A stretch of 13,377 bases of DNA, taken from Nitrolancea sp040255925. GTDB lineage: Bacteria > Chloroflexota > Chloroflexia > Thermomicrobiales > Thermomicrobiaceae. Location of the stretch: the NCBI GenBank assembly GCA_040255925.1, contig JBDZVX010000069.1, forward strand, positions 1-13,377. Reading direction: 5' to 3'. Made by a program: the position numbers and the translations under genes. Under the pieces are notes generated by a model. It worked only from the letters and a program-made list of their open reading frames with translations, did not search any database and had not been told where the DNA came from. Below, piece after piece: positions 1 to 8,100 of this stretch. Within the stretch, counting starts at the first letter, position 1. Every line of letters starts with the position of its first letter.

Positions 1-6
1 CCGTAA

Positions 7-35
7 TTGACGGGGCTTGTGGCGAGTTGTAGGCT
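7..35 (+). promoter_or_regulatory. Putative promoter of the valS T-box leader
   Basis: TTGACG at 7-12 resembles a -35 box. After a 17-base spacer, TAGGCT at 30-35 matches three of six -10 consensus positions. The implied start near 42-45 lies immediately before the first structured part of the T-box leader, which is the position a leader promoter should have. The -35 is good and the -10 is weak; this is a consensus match only. Confidence 0.4.
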
Positions 36-44
36 TATTGCCGA

Positions 45-322
45 CAGCGAAGATGGCTGATGAACGGGAGGAGTAGGCCGTTTCCTCTCCGGCAGGGAGG
101 CGGGATCGTGGACTGGAAGTCCCGCCTGGTGGAGAACGGCTGAAGTCGCCCGGGAGGCCGGTGATTGAACCGCGGCACGATTGAGAACCAGTTCCGCGGA
201 GAGGTCGCCGCGGTGGCGCCCGTTATCGCGTGAGAGCGCGGTTGTGCTGGAGATGCCCGGCACGGCCGAAGCAAGGTGGTACCGCGGTGGTAAGCCGTCC
301 TTGGCAGCGAGGACGGTTTTTT
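45..322 (+). promoter_or_regulatory. T-box riboswitch (tRNA-Val sensing) upstream of valS
   Basis: This untranslated leader senses uncharged tRNA and switches between antitermination and termination ahead of valS. The T-box core AAGGTGGTACCGCG is at 273-286. Stem I can be drawn from the sequence: lower helix 65-68 with 149-152, middle helix 77-82 with 135-140, apical helix 98-105 with 120-127. The loop between the first two helices has AGTA on its 5' side (72-75) and GAAGTCG on its 3' side (142-148), which places GTC at 145-147 as the specifier codon for valine. The bulge TGGT at 277-280 complements the ACCA end expected for tRNA-Val. AAGG 273-276 can pair with CCTT 299-302, which uses bases of the terminator stem, so the two states exclude each other. 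Specifier, bulge and downstream gene all point to valine. Details of stems II/III (about 153-270) were not resolved. Confidence 0.93.
295..322 (+). terminator. Regulated intrinsic terminator of the T-box leader
   Basis: CCGTCCT at 295-301 pairs perfectly with AGGACGG at 310-316 around an 8-base loop and is followed by six T residues (317-322). It lies directly after the T-box core and shares bases with the antiterminator 3' strand, as expected for a T-box of the transcription-termination type. When uncharged tRNA-Val binds, this hairpin should be prevented from forming and valS should be transcribed. Confidence 0.88.
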
Positions 323-373
323 GTTGTGGCGCGTGGTGATCTCGTCAAAAGGATGTGGAAGGTGAACCGGAGT

Positions 374-3058
374 ATGACCCGAGCGGCGGAGCCTGGAGAA
401 CTTCCGAAGACGTACGACCCCCAGCGGGTTGAGTCTGGCCGGTACGACTGGTGGTACGACCGCGGCTATTTCACCCCGACGATCGAGCCGGGGAAAAAGC
501 CGTTCGTCATCATCATGCCGCCACCGAATGTCACCGGGGAGCTTCATATGGGCCACGCCCTGTTCGCTACCGCCGAGGATCTGCTGGTCCGTTGGCGGCG
601 GATGCAGGGGTATCCGGCGCTCTGGCTGCCCGGCGCCGATCATGCCGGGATCGCCGGGCAGTGGGTGGTCGAACGGCAGCTCGCGGCCGAAGGGGTCACC
701 CGCCACGATCTTGGCCGGGAGAAGTTCCTCGAACGGGTCTGGGATTTCATGAATCGCTACCGGGAACGAATCCGGGAGCAGTTGAGCATTCTCGGAGCCT
801 CCTGCGATTGGTCGCGCTTCAAGTTCACGATGGACCCGGGGCCGTCGCGGGCCGTCCGGACCGCGTTCACACTGCTGTACGAAAAGGGACTGATCTACCG
901 TGGGGAGCGGCTGATCAACTGGTGCCCGCGCTGCATGACCGCGATTTCGGACCTTGAGGTGAATCACGAGGAGGAGGTCGGACACCTCTGGCTGCTCCGC
1001 TATCCGATCCCGAGCACCGGTGACTATATCCAGGTGGCGACCACCCGTCCGGAGACGATGCTGGGTGATACCGGGGTGGCGGTCAATCCGGAAGACGAGC
1101 GCTATACCGGCATGGTCGGCCTGATCGTCCGGCTGCCGATCACCGGCCGCGAGGTGCCGATCGTCTCCGACGAGGCGGTCGATCCGGACTTCGGCAGCGG
1201 CGCGGTCAAAGTGACCCCGGCCCATGACCCGACCGACTTCGAGATCGGCCAGCGGCACGGCCTGCCGGCGATCAACATCATGAACCCGGACGGCACGCTC
1301 AACGCGAACGCCGGTCCGTATCAGGGACAGACAATCGCCGAAGCGCGACGGAACGTCGTGGACCAGTTGGACCGGGAGGGCTACCTGCTCCGCGTCGAGG
1401 AACATGTCCACTCGGTCGGGAAGTGCCAGCGCTGCGAATCGGTCGTTGAGCCGATGATCAGCGAACAGTGGTTCGTCAAGATGGCGCCGCTTGCGCAGCC
1501 AGCTATTGACGTGGCGAAGGATGGGACGGTCCAGTTCGTCCCCGAGCGCTTCAAGGCGACCTATCTCCACTGGATGGAGAATGTCCACGACTGGTGCATC
1601 TCCCGCCAGCTCTGGTGGGGGCATCGTATTCCAGTCTGGTACTGCCGGGGCTGTAACGAGATCGTGGTCAGCCCGGAGGAGACAGTCGAGCGTTGCCCGG
1701 CGTGCGGCAGTACCGAGATTGAGCAAGATCCGGACGTGCTCGACACCTGGTTCAGCTCTGGTCTTTGGCCGTTCAGTACGCTCGGCTGGCCCGACGATAC
1801 CGAGGACCTGCAGTATTTCTACCCCGGCTCGGTGATGGAGACCGGATACGACATCCTCTTCTTCTGGGTGGCCCGGATGATCTTCTTCGGGATTGAGTTC
1901 ATGGGGGAGGTGCCGTTCCCCTACGTCTATCTGCACGGGACCGTTCGCGACGCGTCCGGCCAGCGGATGAGCAAGACCAAGGGGAATGTGATCGACCCGA
2001 CCAAGGTGACCGCGGAATATGGGAGCGACGCCCTGCGATTCACGCTGATCACGGCCGGCGCTCCGGGTGCCGACATCAAGCTGGATGTCTCGCGGGTTGC
2101 CGCGAACCGGAACTTCGCCAATAAGATCTGGAACGCGACCCGCTACGTACTCCGGGCGATTGGGACAGCCTCGGTCGTGACTGCCGCCGATGGCTCGATC
2201 CCGCCGCCGGAACGGGCGGCAATGACTCTTGCCGACCGCTGGATCATCAGCCGGATGGAGGCCGTCACCGATGAGGTTACGCGGCTTCTGGAGGATTTCC
2301 AGCTTGGTGAGGCGGGCCGGCGGCTCTACAGCTTCCTCTGGTCTGAGTACGCCGACTGGTATATCGAATCGACCAAGGTCGCGTTGAAGAGTGGCGACGA
2401 GGCGACACAGGCGGCAGCGCGGCAGACGCTGGCCTACGTGCTGGAACGTTCGCTACGGCTGCTGCACCCGTATATGCCCTTCGTGACCGAGGATCTCTGG
2501 CAGCACCTGCCGCATGCCGGAGAGAGCATTATGGTGGCGCCCTGGCCGGTGGCCGATCGCTCGCTATGCGATGACTCGGCGGTCCACGAGTTTGAGTTCC
2601 TGATGGAGGCAATCCGGCTGGTGCGCAACGCCCGCGCTGAGGCGGGTGTGGAGCCTGCGCTCTGGATCAGAGCAATCGTCTTCCCGGGATCGCACCGCGA
2701 AACGTTCCTGAGCGCGGAGGGCGTCTTCTCCTTCCTGGCTCGGGTGGCCGCGGACCGGCTCGAATACCGCGCGGAAGGCGCTGAGCCGCCGGAGAAGGCG
2801 GTGGCGCTAGTTGTTTCTGACGCGGTTATCTACCTGCCGCTGGCCGGGATGATGGATCACGAGGCCGAGCAGGAGCGGCTGCGGTCGGAGATCAACCAGG
2901 TGGAAGGCGAGATCGCGCGGACCGGCGCGCTGCTGGCGAACGAAAACTTCGTGAGCCGGGCCCCGAAGGAGATCGTGAATCGGCACCGGGAGCGGCTCTC
3001 GGCGGCGGAAGAGCGGCTGGCGATTCTGCAAAACCGCCTGGGCGAGATCGGCGGCTAA
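374..3058 (+). CDS. valS: Valyl-tRNA synthetase (class I)
   Basis: Cytoplasmic enzyme that charges tRNA-Val with valine using ATP and hydrolyses mischarged tRNA-Thr. At 894 residues it has the usual ValS length. Seen in order: the PPPNVTGELHMGH signature with HMGH at residues 58-61; GADHAGIAG with D89/H90; the CP1 editing insertion with TTRPETMLGD at 223-232; a Zn-ribbon-like cluster C424-x2-C427...C441-x2-C444; the KMSKS-type loop RMSKT at 531-535; the anticodon-binding helical domain; and a C-terminal coiled coil over the last 65 residues or so, typical of ValS. Start chosen at ATG 374 because GGAAGGTGA (357-365) gives a strong ribosome site 8 bases upstream and the reading starts just before the conserved YDP...VE region. 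The frame is open upstream to 230, but that would run through the T-box terminator. Expression is probably governed by the T-box leader. Confidence 0.97.
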   Translation: MTRAAEPGELPKTYDPQRVESGRYDWWYDRGYFTPTIEPGKKPFVIIMPPPNVTGELHMGHALFATAEDLLVRWRRMQGYPALWLPGADHAGIAGQWVVERQLAAEGVTRHDLGREKFLERVWDFMNRYRERIREQLSILGASCDWSRFKFTMDPGPSRAVRTAFTLLYEKGLIYRGERLINWCPRCMTAISDLEVNHEEEVGHLWLLRYPIPSTGDYIQVATTRPETMLGDTGVAVNPEDERYTGMVGLIVRLPITGREVPIVSDEAVDPDFGSGAVKVTPAHDPTDFEIGQRHGLPAINIMNPDGTLNANAGPYQGQTIAEARRNVVDQLDREGYLLRVEEHVHSVGKCQRCESVVEPMISEQWFVKMAPLAQPAIDVAKDGTVQFVPERFKATYLHWMENVHDWCISRQLWWGHRIPVWYCRGCNEIVVSPEETVERCPACGSTEIEQDPDVLDTWFSSGLWPFSTLGWPDDTEDLQYFYPGSVMETGYDILFFWVARMIFFGIEFMGEVPFPYVYLHGTVRDASGQRMSKTKGNVIDPTKVTAEYGSDALRFTLITAGAPGADIKLDVSRVAANRNFANKIWNATRYVLRAIGTASVVTAADGSIPPPERAAMTLADRWIISRMEAVTDEVTRLLEDFQLGEAGRRLYSFLWSEYADWYIESTKVALKSGDEATQAAARQTLAYVLERSLRLLHPYMPFVTEDLWQHLPHAGESIMVAPWPVADRSLCDDSAVHEFEFLMEAIRLVRNARAEAGVEPALWIRAIVFPGSHRETFLSAEGVFSFLARVAADRLEYRAEGAEPPEKAVALVVSDAVIYLPLAGMMDHEAEQERLRSEINQVEGEIARTGALLANENFVSRAPKEIVNRHRERLSAAEERLAILQNRLGEIGG

Positions 3059-3069
3059 ACGAAATAAGC

Positions 3070-3102
3070 GGCGAGGACAAGCACCTGGTGTTTGTCCTCG
3101 CC
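3070..3102 (+). terminator. Strong hairpin between valS and mutL, possible terminator
   Basis: GGCGAGGACAA (3070-3080) pairs perfectly with TTGTCCTCGCC (3092-3102). The inner part continues through a G-T wobble (3081/3091) and CAC/GTG, giving an almost uninterrupted stem with a 3-base loop. It begins 11 bases after the valS stop. The 3' side is followed by TTCCCC rather than a clean T run, so termination strength is uncertain. It may instead protect the valS mRNA 3' end. The position suggests that valS and mutL are separate transcripts. Confidence 0.55.
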
Positions 3103-3203
3103 TTCCCCGGTTGGGGCCGCCTGTTATCCTCATTCTACCGGGTTGTCTAGCCCCGCACTATCCATCGATGAACATTGATATACTCACCAGCAGGGGTGAA
3201 CGG

Positions 3204-4955
3204 ATGGCGATCCAGCTACTCGACCAAGCCACCATTGGAAAGATCGCCGCGGGCGAGGTTATCGAACGCCCGGCGTCAGTGGTCAAAGAACTGGTCGAAA
3301 ACGCGCTCGACGCGGGTGCCAGCTCGATCCGGGTCGAAATCGTTGCCGGTGGACGTGAGTTGATCCGGGTGCGCGACGACGGTTCGGGGATTGACCCGGC
3401 CGACCTCCCGGTCGCGCTCCAGCGCCACGCGACCTCCAAGCTCCGGTCCTTCGATGATCTCGCGACGCTCCGGTCCTACGGTTTCCGGGGTGAAGCACTG
3501 GCCAGCATCGCCGCGGTCAGCGATCTGGAGATCATCAGCCGCCCGCCGTCGATGGGGCACGCCACGATCGCCCGCTCCCGGTTCGGCCGGCTTGGCCGCA
3601 TGGAGGCCGCGCCGGCCGCGGCTGGGACGACGATCACCGCTCGCGATCTCTTCGCCAATGTGCCGGCGCGCCGGAAGTTCCTGCGCCAGGATGCCACCGA
3701 GGCCGGGTATATCCAGCGGGTCGTGGTCGCCTCGGCGCTCGCCTTTCCGGCGGTCCGGTTCGAATTCGTCGTCGATGGTAAGACGGTCCTTGGCACCGAC
3801 GGCTCGGGCGATCTGGGGAACGCCATCGTCGGCGTCTTCGGTGCCGGAATCGCGTCCGAGATGGTGCCGATCGATCCGGGCGATGAGGATGCCGGCGATA
3901 CGAACCGGCCGATCGCCATCTCCGGCTATGTCGGGCTGCCGTCGCTGACTCGTGGCAACCGCCAGCAGATCATCCTTCTGGTCAACCGGCGCTGGATCGA
4001 AAGCCGTCAATTGAGCTTCGCGCTGGAGCAGGCCTACCACTCCCTGCTCATGGTCGGCCGCTACCCGGTCGCGGTGATCCATCTTGACTTGCCGCCGGAT
4101 CAGGTGGACGTCAATGTCCATCCGACCAAGCGGGAGGTGCGCTTTTCCGATGAGCGGGCGGTCTTCGCCGCGCTCCAACGAGCCGTCCGCGCGACGTTGC
4201 TCCAGCATACGCCCAGCCAGTCGATTCCCACGGTGGTCGAAAGTCCGCTGGAAACACCGGCGCTTCAGCGGCGGCTCGCGCTCGCCCACCCCGAACGATT
4301 CCGCCCGGCGCCCCGGCAGCCGGACGCCGATCTCGGTGATACGGCGGACGATTCCAAGGAATCCCAGCCCGTGATAGATCGTTCCACGCCGATCCTCCGC
4401 GTGCTCGGGCAGGTCGGCATCACCTATATCATCGCCGAGGGGCCGGATGGGATGTACTTGATCGACCAGCACGCCGCCCACGAACGCATCCTGCTCGAAC
4501 GACTGTTGGCCCGGTCGGTCCAGGCGGAGCCGGACGCGCAGACGCTCCTGGAGCCGTTGGTGGTGGAGCCTGAGGCGAAACAACTCGAGTCGCTGGAGCG
4601 GTGCGCCGAGGAACTGGCGCAGCTTGGCTTCCAGCTCGAAAGCTTTGGTGGCAGCGCGATCGCGATCCGGGCGGTCCCGGCCGTGATGAGCCGCCGGGAC
4701 CCCAAGGCTACACTGCTGGCGATCCTCGACGAGGTCGCCAAGGGCGGGCGGGAGCAGGCACAGCTCGACGCCCTGGCCGCCAGCACCGCGTGCCACTCCG
4801 CGATCCGGGCCGGCGATCCTCTTTCCCTCCCGGAGATGCGGGAGCTCATCATCCAGCTTGAGCTATGCGCGTCGCCACGAGTCTGCGCCCACGGTCGGCC
4901 GACGATGCTGCATCTGAGCCAGGGGGAGCTGGAACGGCAGTTTTCCCGGCGCTAG
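3204..4955 (+). CDS. mutL: DNA mismatch repair protein MutL (endonuclease type)
   Basis: MutL couples mismatch recognition by MutS to strand removal. At 583 residues it has the usual length. The N-terminal GHKL ATPase is clear: IAAGEVIERPASVVKEL with E29 and N33, a DDGSGI ATP-lid motif near residue 55, RHATSKL, and YGFRGEALAS at 92-101. The C-terminal domain carries the metal-dependent nicking motif DQHA(x)2E(x)4E at 421-432, ACHSAIRAG from 529, CAHGRP at 561-566 and a final LERQFSRR, so this is predicted to be a self-nicking MutL like those of bacteria lacking MutH. The start is ATG 3204 with GGGGTGA just upstream; ATG 3168 is in frame but has no visible ribosome site. Residues 520-583 are encoded by a stretch repeated at 10957-11151, so the present gene end may be a replacement supplied by the inserted block downstream. 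Confidence 0.96.
   Translation: MAIQLLDQATIGKIAAGEVIERPASVVKELVENALDAGASSIRVEIVAGGRELIRVRDDGSGIDPADLPVALQRHATSKLRSFDDLATLRSYGFRGEALASIAAVSDLEIISRPPSMGHATIARSRFGRLGRMEAAPAAAGTTITARDLFANVPARRKFLRQDATEAGYIQRVVVASALAFPAVRFEFVVDGKTVLGTDGSGDLGNAIVGVFGAGIASEMVPIDPGDEDAGDTNRPIAISGYVGLPSLTRGNRQQIILLVNRRWIESRQLSFALEQAYHSLLMVGRYPVAVIHLDLPPDQVDVNVHPTKREVRFSDERAVFAALQRAVRATLLQHTPSQSIPTVVESPLETPALQRRLALAHPERFRPAPRQPDADLGDTADDSKESQPVIDRSTPILRVLGQVGITYIIAEGPDGMYLIDQHAAHERILLERLLARSVQAEPDAQTLLEPLVVEPEAKQLESLERCAEELAQLGFQLESFGGSAIAIRAVPAVMSRRDPKATLLAILDEVAKGGREQAQLDALAASTACHSAIRAGDPLSLPEMRELIIQLELCASPRVCAHGRPTMLHLSQGELERQFSRR
4761..4955 (+). repeat. Left copy of the 195-bp mutL-tail direct repeat
   Basis: This is the 3' end of mutL including the TAG stop. 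It aligns without gaps to 10957-11151 (offset 6196) with 21 mismatches by hand count, 89% identity. Downstream of the stop the two copies share no similarity, and upstream the match fades within about 4 bases on the right-hand copy. The two copies bracket the helicase gene in the same orientation, as att-like or crossover-derived repeats would. Confidence 0.93.
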
Positions 4956-5081
4956 ATCAGCCCCCAGCCAGAACTCCCACTGTCCATGACCACAATCCGG
5001 AGGTTTGCGGTTCAGCGGCCAATAATCCCGCTGTCATCCGAATGCATTATTCACTGGAAATGCCCCATCAATGGATCGCTT

Positions 5082-5111
5082 TTGACACGTGGCATCTCTT
5101 CTCAGTAGTAT
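5082..5111 (+). promoter_or_regulatory. Putative promoter of the helicase-nuclease gene
   Basis: A perfect TTGACA -35 box at 5082-5087 is followed after 18 bases by TAGTAT (5106-5111), four of six matches to the -10 consensus. The predicted start near 5118 leaves a leader of about 32 bases before the chosen ATG. It lies inside the inserted block, so the cargo would bring its own promoter rather than depend on mutL transcription. The call rests on consensus matching alone. Confidence 0.5.
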
Positions 5112-5149
5112 TGCCTCGTGGGACAGGGGATTCAGAAACGGGGGCAGGG

Positions 5150-8100
5150 ATGGAAGTGGTCACAACGCCGTCGCTTGAGCAGAAGGTCAGCGGGTGGAAA
5201 CGAAGTCTCCTCGATCTGACCCGTAGGAACCAACTCCTCTACTTTAAGCCCCGTAGGACAAGCACCATCCCGTTCATCGAACCGGATTCCCTCAGCCTCT
5301 TCAAAGCCCTTGCATATGAGGGCAAGACATTTGGCTTTTACCTAAAGCCTGAGGAATTGACCTTTGCAGCGTCGGAGGAAGCCGATGACCTGGGCCTGGA
5401 TGCAGACCTGCAGGAGGAGGGCGCTCATCTGGAGTCTCGCGATGAAGCTACAGTTCCAGTTCACCCGCCGCGCCCCGACGAAATCGTAACCGGGCTTGAG
5501 GCCAAGGACCTCCAAAATCGTCTCAAGCGACTACGACTTAGATCCCGAAGTGCCGTATCCGAGCAGGGGGTCAATATTCTCTTCGTGGCCTTCGGATTCC
5601 TCCATTGGCGTGAAAGGAACAGCGGGTCACCTCTTGAGTGTTCACCGCTGCTCCTCGTCCCAGTTGAGCTCCAGCGTGACTCATCCCTTGATCCATTCCG
5701 TCTCGTACCGATCGAGGACGAGTGCGTTCTCAACCCGACGCTGGTCGAAAAGCTGTCGCGTGACTTTGGTTTGGTGTTGAACAGTGACAGCGAGCAAGGA
5801 AACGATCCTGAGCTAGAGACACTGATCGCCCGGATTGAAAATCGAATCAACCATTTCCCCGACTGGTTTGTCAGCCGAGAGGTTCACCTCGGTCTCTTCT
5901 CGTTTACCAAGCTTCTCATGTACAAGGATCTAGATCGTCATTATGAAAAGATTGCAGCCCATCCCCTTCTCTCCGCGCTTGCTGGGGATTCATCTCGACT
6001 CTTGCCCCCGTCATCTGATCTTCCCACGTTTGATCAGCTTGACGACCTGGTTTCGCCACAAGAGACCTTCCAGGTTTTAGATGCGGACTCGAGCCAGATA
6101 GAGGCCATCGAGGCCGCAAAACGGGGTGTTAGTTTTGTCTTGCAGGGACCGCCTGGAACGGGCAAGAGCCAAACAATTACGAACATCATCGCAGAGGCTA
6201 TCTGCGCGGGGAAGCGCGTCTTGTTCGTGAGCGTGAAGATGGCCGCGCTAGATGTCGTAAAGAGCCGGCTCGATAAGACCGGGCTTGGAACGTTCTGTCT
6301 GGAACTACACAGTCACCGCGCGAATAAGCGGGAGGTGCTTGGTGAGTTGGGGAAAGCGCTGGATTTTTCGCCATCCAGGGCGCTCACAGCGTCCGATCAG
6401 GACCTTCGCAGGCTGCAGTTGCGAAGACGCCATCTCAATCACTATGTACGCGCTTTGCATGAGAAGCGTTCGGCGCTGAATTTGTCCGCCCATGATGTGA
6501 TGGGCAAGCTCATGATGCTTAACCAAGCGCCTGACCTCCGCTTCAAGGTGCAGGGGGCTATGACTCTCGAAAGCGAAGAATTGGAACGGATCCGCGAGGC
6601 CATTCAAGATCTAACTGAATATGGTGACATCGTGCTCAACGAAACGGTGCATCCATGGTATCAGACTCGTCTCACGCAGTTTTCGTATGGCATTAAGGAT
6701 GACATCTTTGCTCACTTTATGGAAGCAATAGATTTATTGCGCCATGCCAAATGCAGAGGGGCCGCAGTGGCGGACGTTCTCGGGTTAGCCCAACCGGTGG
6801 CGGTGTCCGAACTAGAGATTCTGCGGGAGTTGGTCGCTGTGGCAAGGCAGACGCCGAAGCCGCCCTCTTCGTGGTTTGAGCCAGGACGTTTGACTGCTGC
6901 TATCCGAGTTGCGCGGCTGCACCATGCGAGCGCTCGCGCGTATTCCGAGCGTCGTACGGCTATCGAGACAAAATATTGGCCGAACATCTTTTTTGCTGAC
7001 GTCATCTCGATTCGTGACCGGGTTCAACAAGGCGAGGCAGTTGTTGAGCCGCTCTCTGCTGGAAACGAAAGTTCCATTGATTTGGTATTTAGAAAGCACA
7101 GCTGGCTCGCAGAAACGCTAGACACGCTCACCGTCGATCTTCAGCGAGTTCAGCGACTCAGAGCCGAAGCGGCCACGCTACTCGACTGTCCCGTGCCTCT
7201 TACGCTTGAGGAAGTCGCCAAGCACTCCTGGATTTTAGGAGTGGTTGCGAGCGATCCACGACCAACAGCCGATTGGTTCGATCCTCAACGGCTCGAGCAG
7301 ATCCGGGAATTGGTCGACCACGCGGCAACCCTTGCCGAGAACATTCGGGCTGGTGAACTGGCGCTGGCCGCCCACTCAGCGGAAATCTATACATTTGTCA
7401 CAGAAGACGTAGCGCGGGCATATGCCGAAGACTATAACTCCTCCTTTGGTCGCATGAGCTTTACTTACTGGCGTAGACAAGGGAAGCTTCGCGCTACTCT
7501 CCGAGAACCAGCCCAACTCAACTATGAGGATGCGGCAGGGGTGGTGGCGGTCGCCCACCGCGTCAATGTGGCGCGAAACTGGTTCGCCGAGCAGAGCCAC
7601 AAGTTGTCCGAGGATCTTGGTGCCTACTACACGGGCGAGGATAGCGACTGGCCTGCGGTGCTAAGTGCGATTGATCACACCCGACGGCTCGTCGAGTTCT
7701 TCGGAACGACCGGTGTCCCGACTGGCGTCCGGAATGTGCTAATCTCTCGCGGGGATCGTATTAGGCTGGCATCCGATCTCCACCGGCAGCTTTCCGAACT
7801 CGTCGCCCGGATCGATCAGACACTTGCCTCCTTGACATCCGTTGCGGATATCACGCAGATCATAGCTGATCACCGCCATCCCCGGTACATTCCGGTTCGC
7901 GAGCTTGTTGAGCAGGTTGCTAGCTGGCATGCCCAATTACAGGGTCTGTGGAGTGCGGGTGACTCTTTTGCCTCCCTCCGCCGTGACTCCACGGTCCCGC
8001 AGGTTGCCCAGATCCTCGGGGATATCGACGAGATCCTTAGCTTGCGTGCAATCGAGGAACAGTTAGGGGAGGATAGCAGTTCGTTGCACGAGCAGTTCGG

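Noticed and set aside
230..373. Upstream extension of the valS frame
   Set aside because: It runs through the T-box core and terminator. A strong ribosome site precedes ATG 374, and the protein length is already normal.
1302..1313. Acidic loop of the helicase-nuclease (residue numbers, about 9053-9088 in bases) as a novelty
   Set aside because: Acidic stretches after motif III, before SILDEC, are as far as I recall common in DUF4011 helicases, so I list it only as part of the gene description.
35..1936. Minus-strand open frame of 633 codons opposite the leader and valS
   Set aside because: Long antisense frames are common in high-GC genes. The translation shows no domain, and the plus strand holds unmistakable valS and T-box sequence.
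3179..3184. TATACT just before mutL as a -10 box
   Set aside because: No acceptable -35 box stands at the right distance, and the implied start would fall at the ribosome site.
3276..4796. Minus-strand open frame of 506 codons opposite mutL
   Set aside because: The product is rich in Arg/Asp/Gly without recognisable motifs, typical of a codon-position shadow of the high-GC mutL.
5013..5033. Small hairpin CAGCGG/CCGCTG after mutL
   Set aside because: The stem has only six pairs with a 9-base loop and no T run, too weak to call a terminator.
4865..5149. N-terminal extension of the helicase frame, overlapping mutL by about 90 bases
   Set aside because: The extension reads mutL's tail in another frame, has no domain similarity I recognise, and the DUF4011 region starts only after ATG 5150, which has a ribosome site and an upstream promoter.
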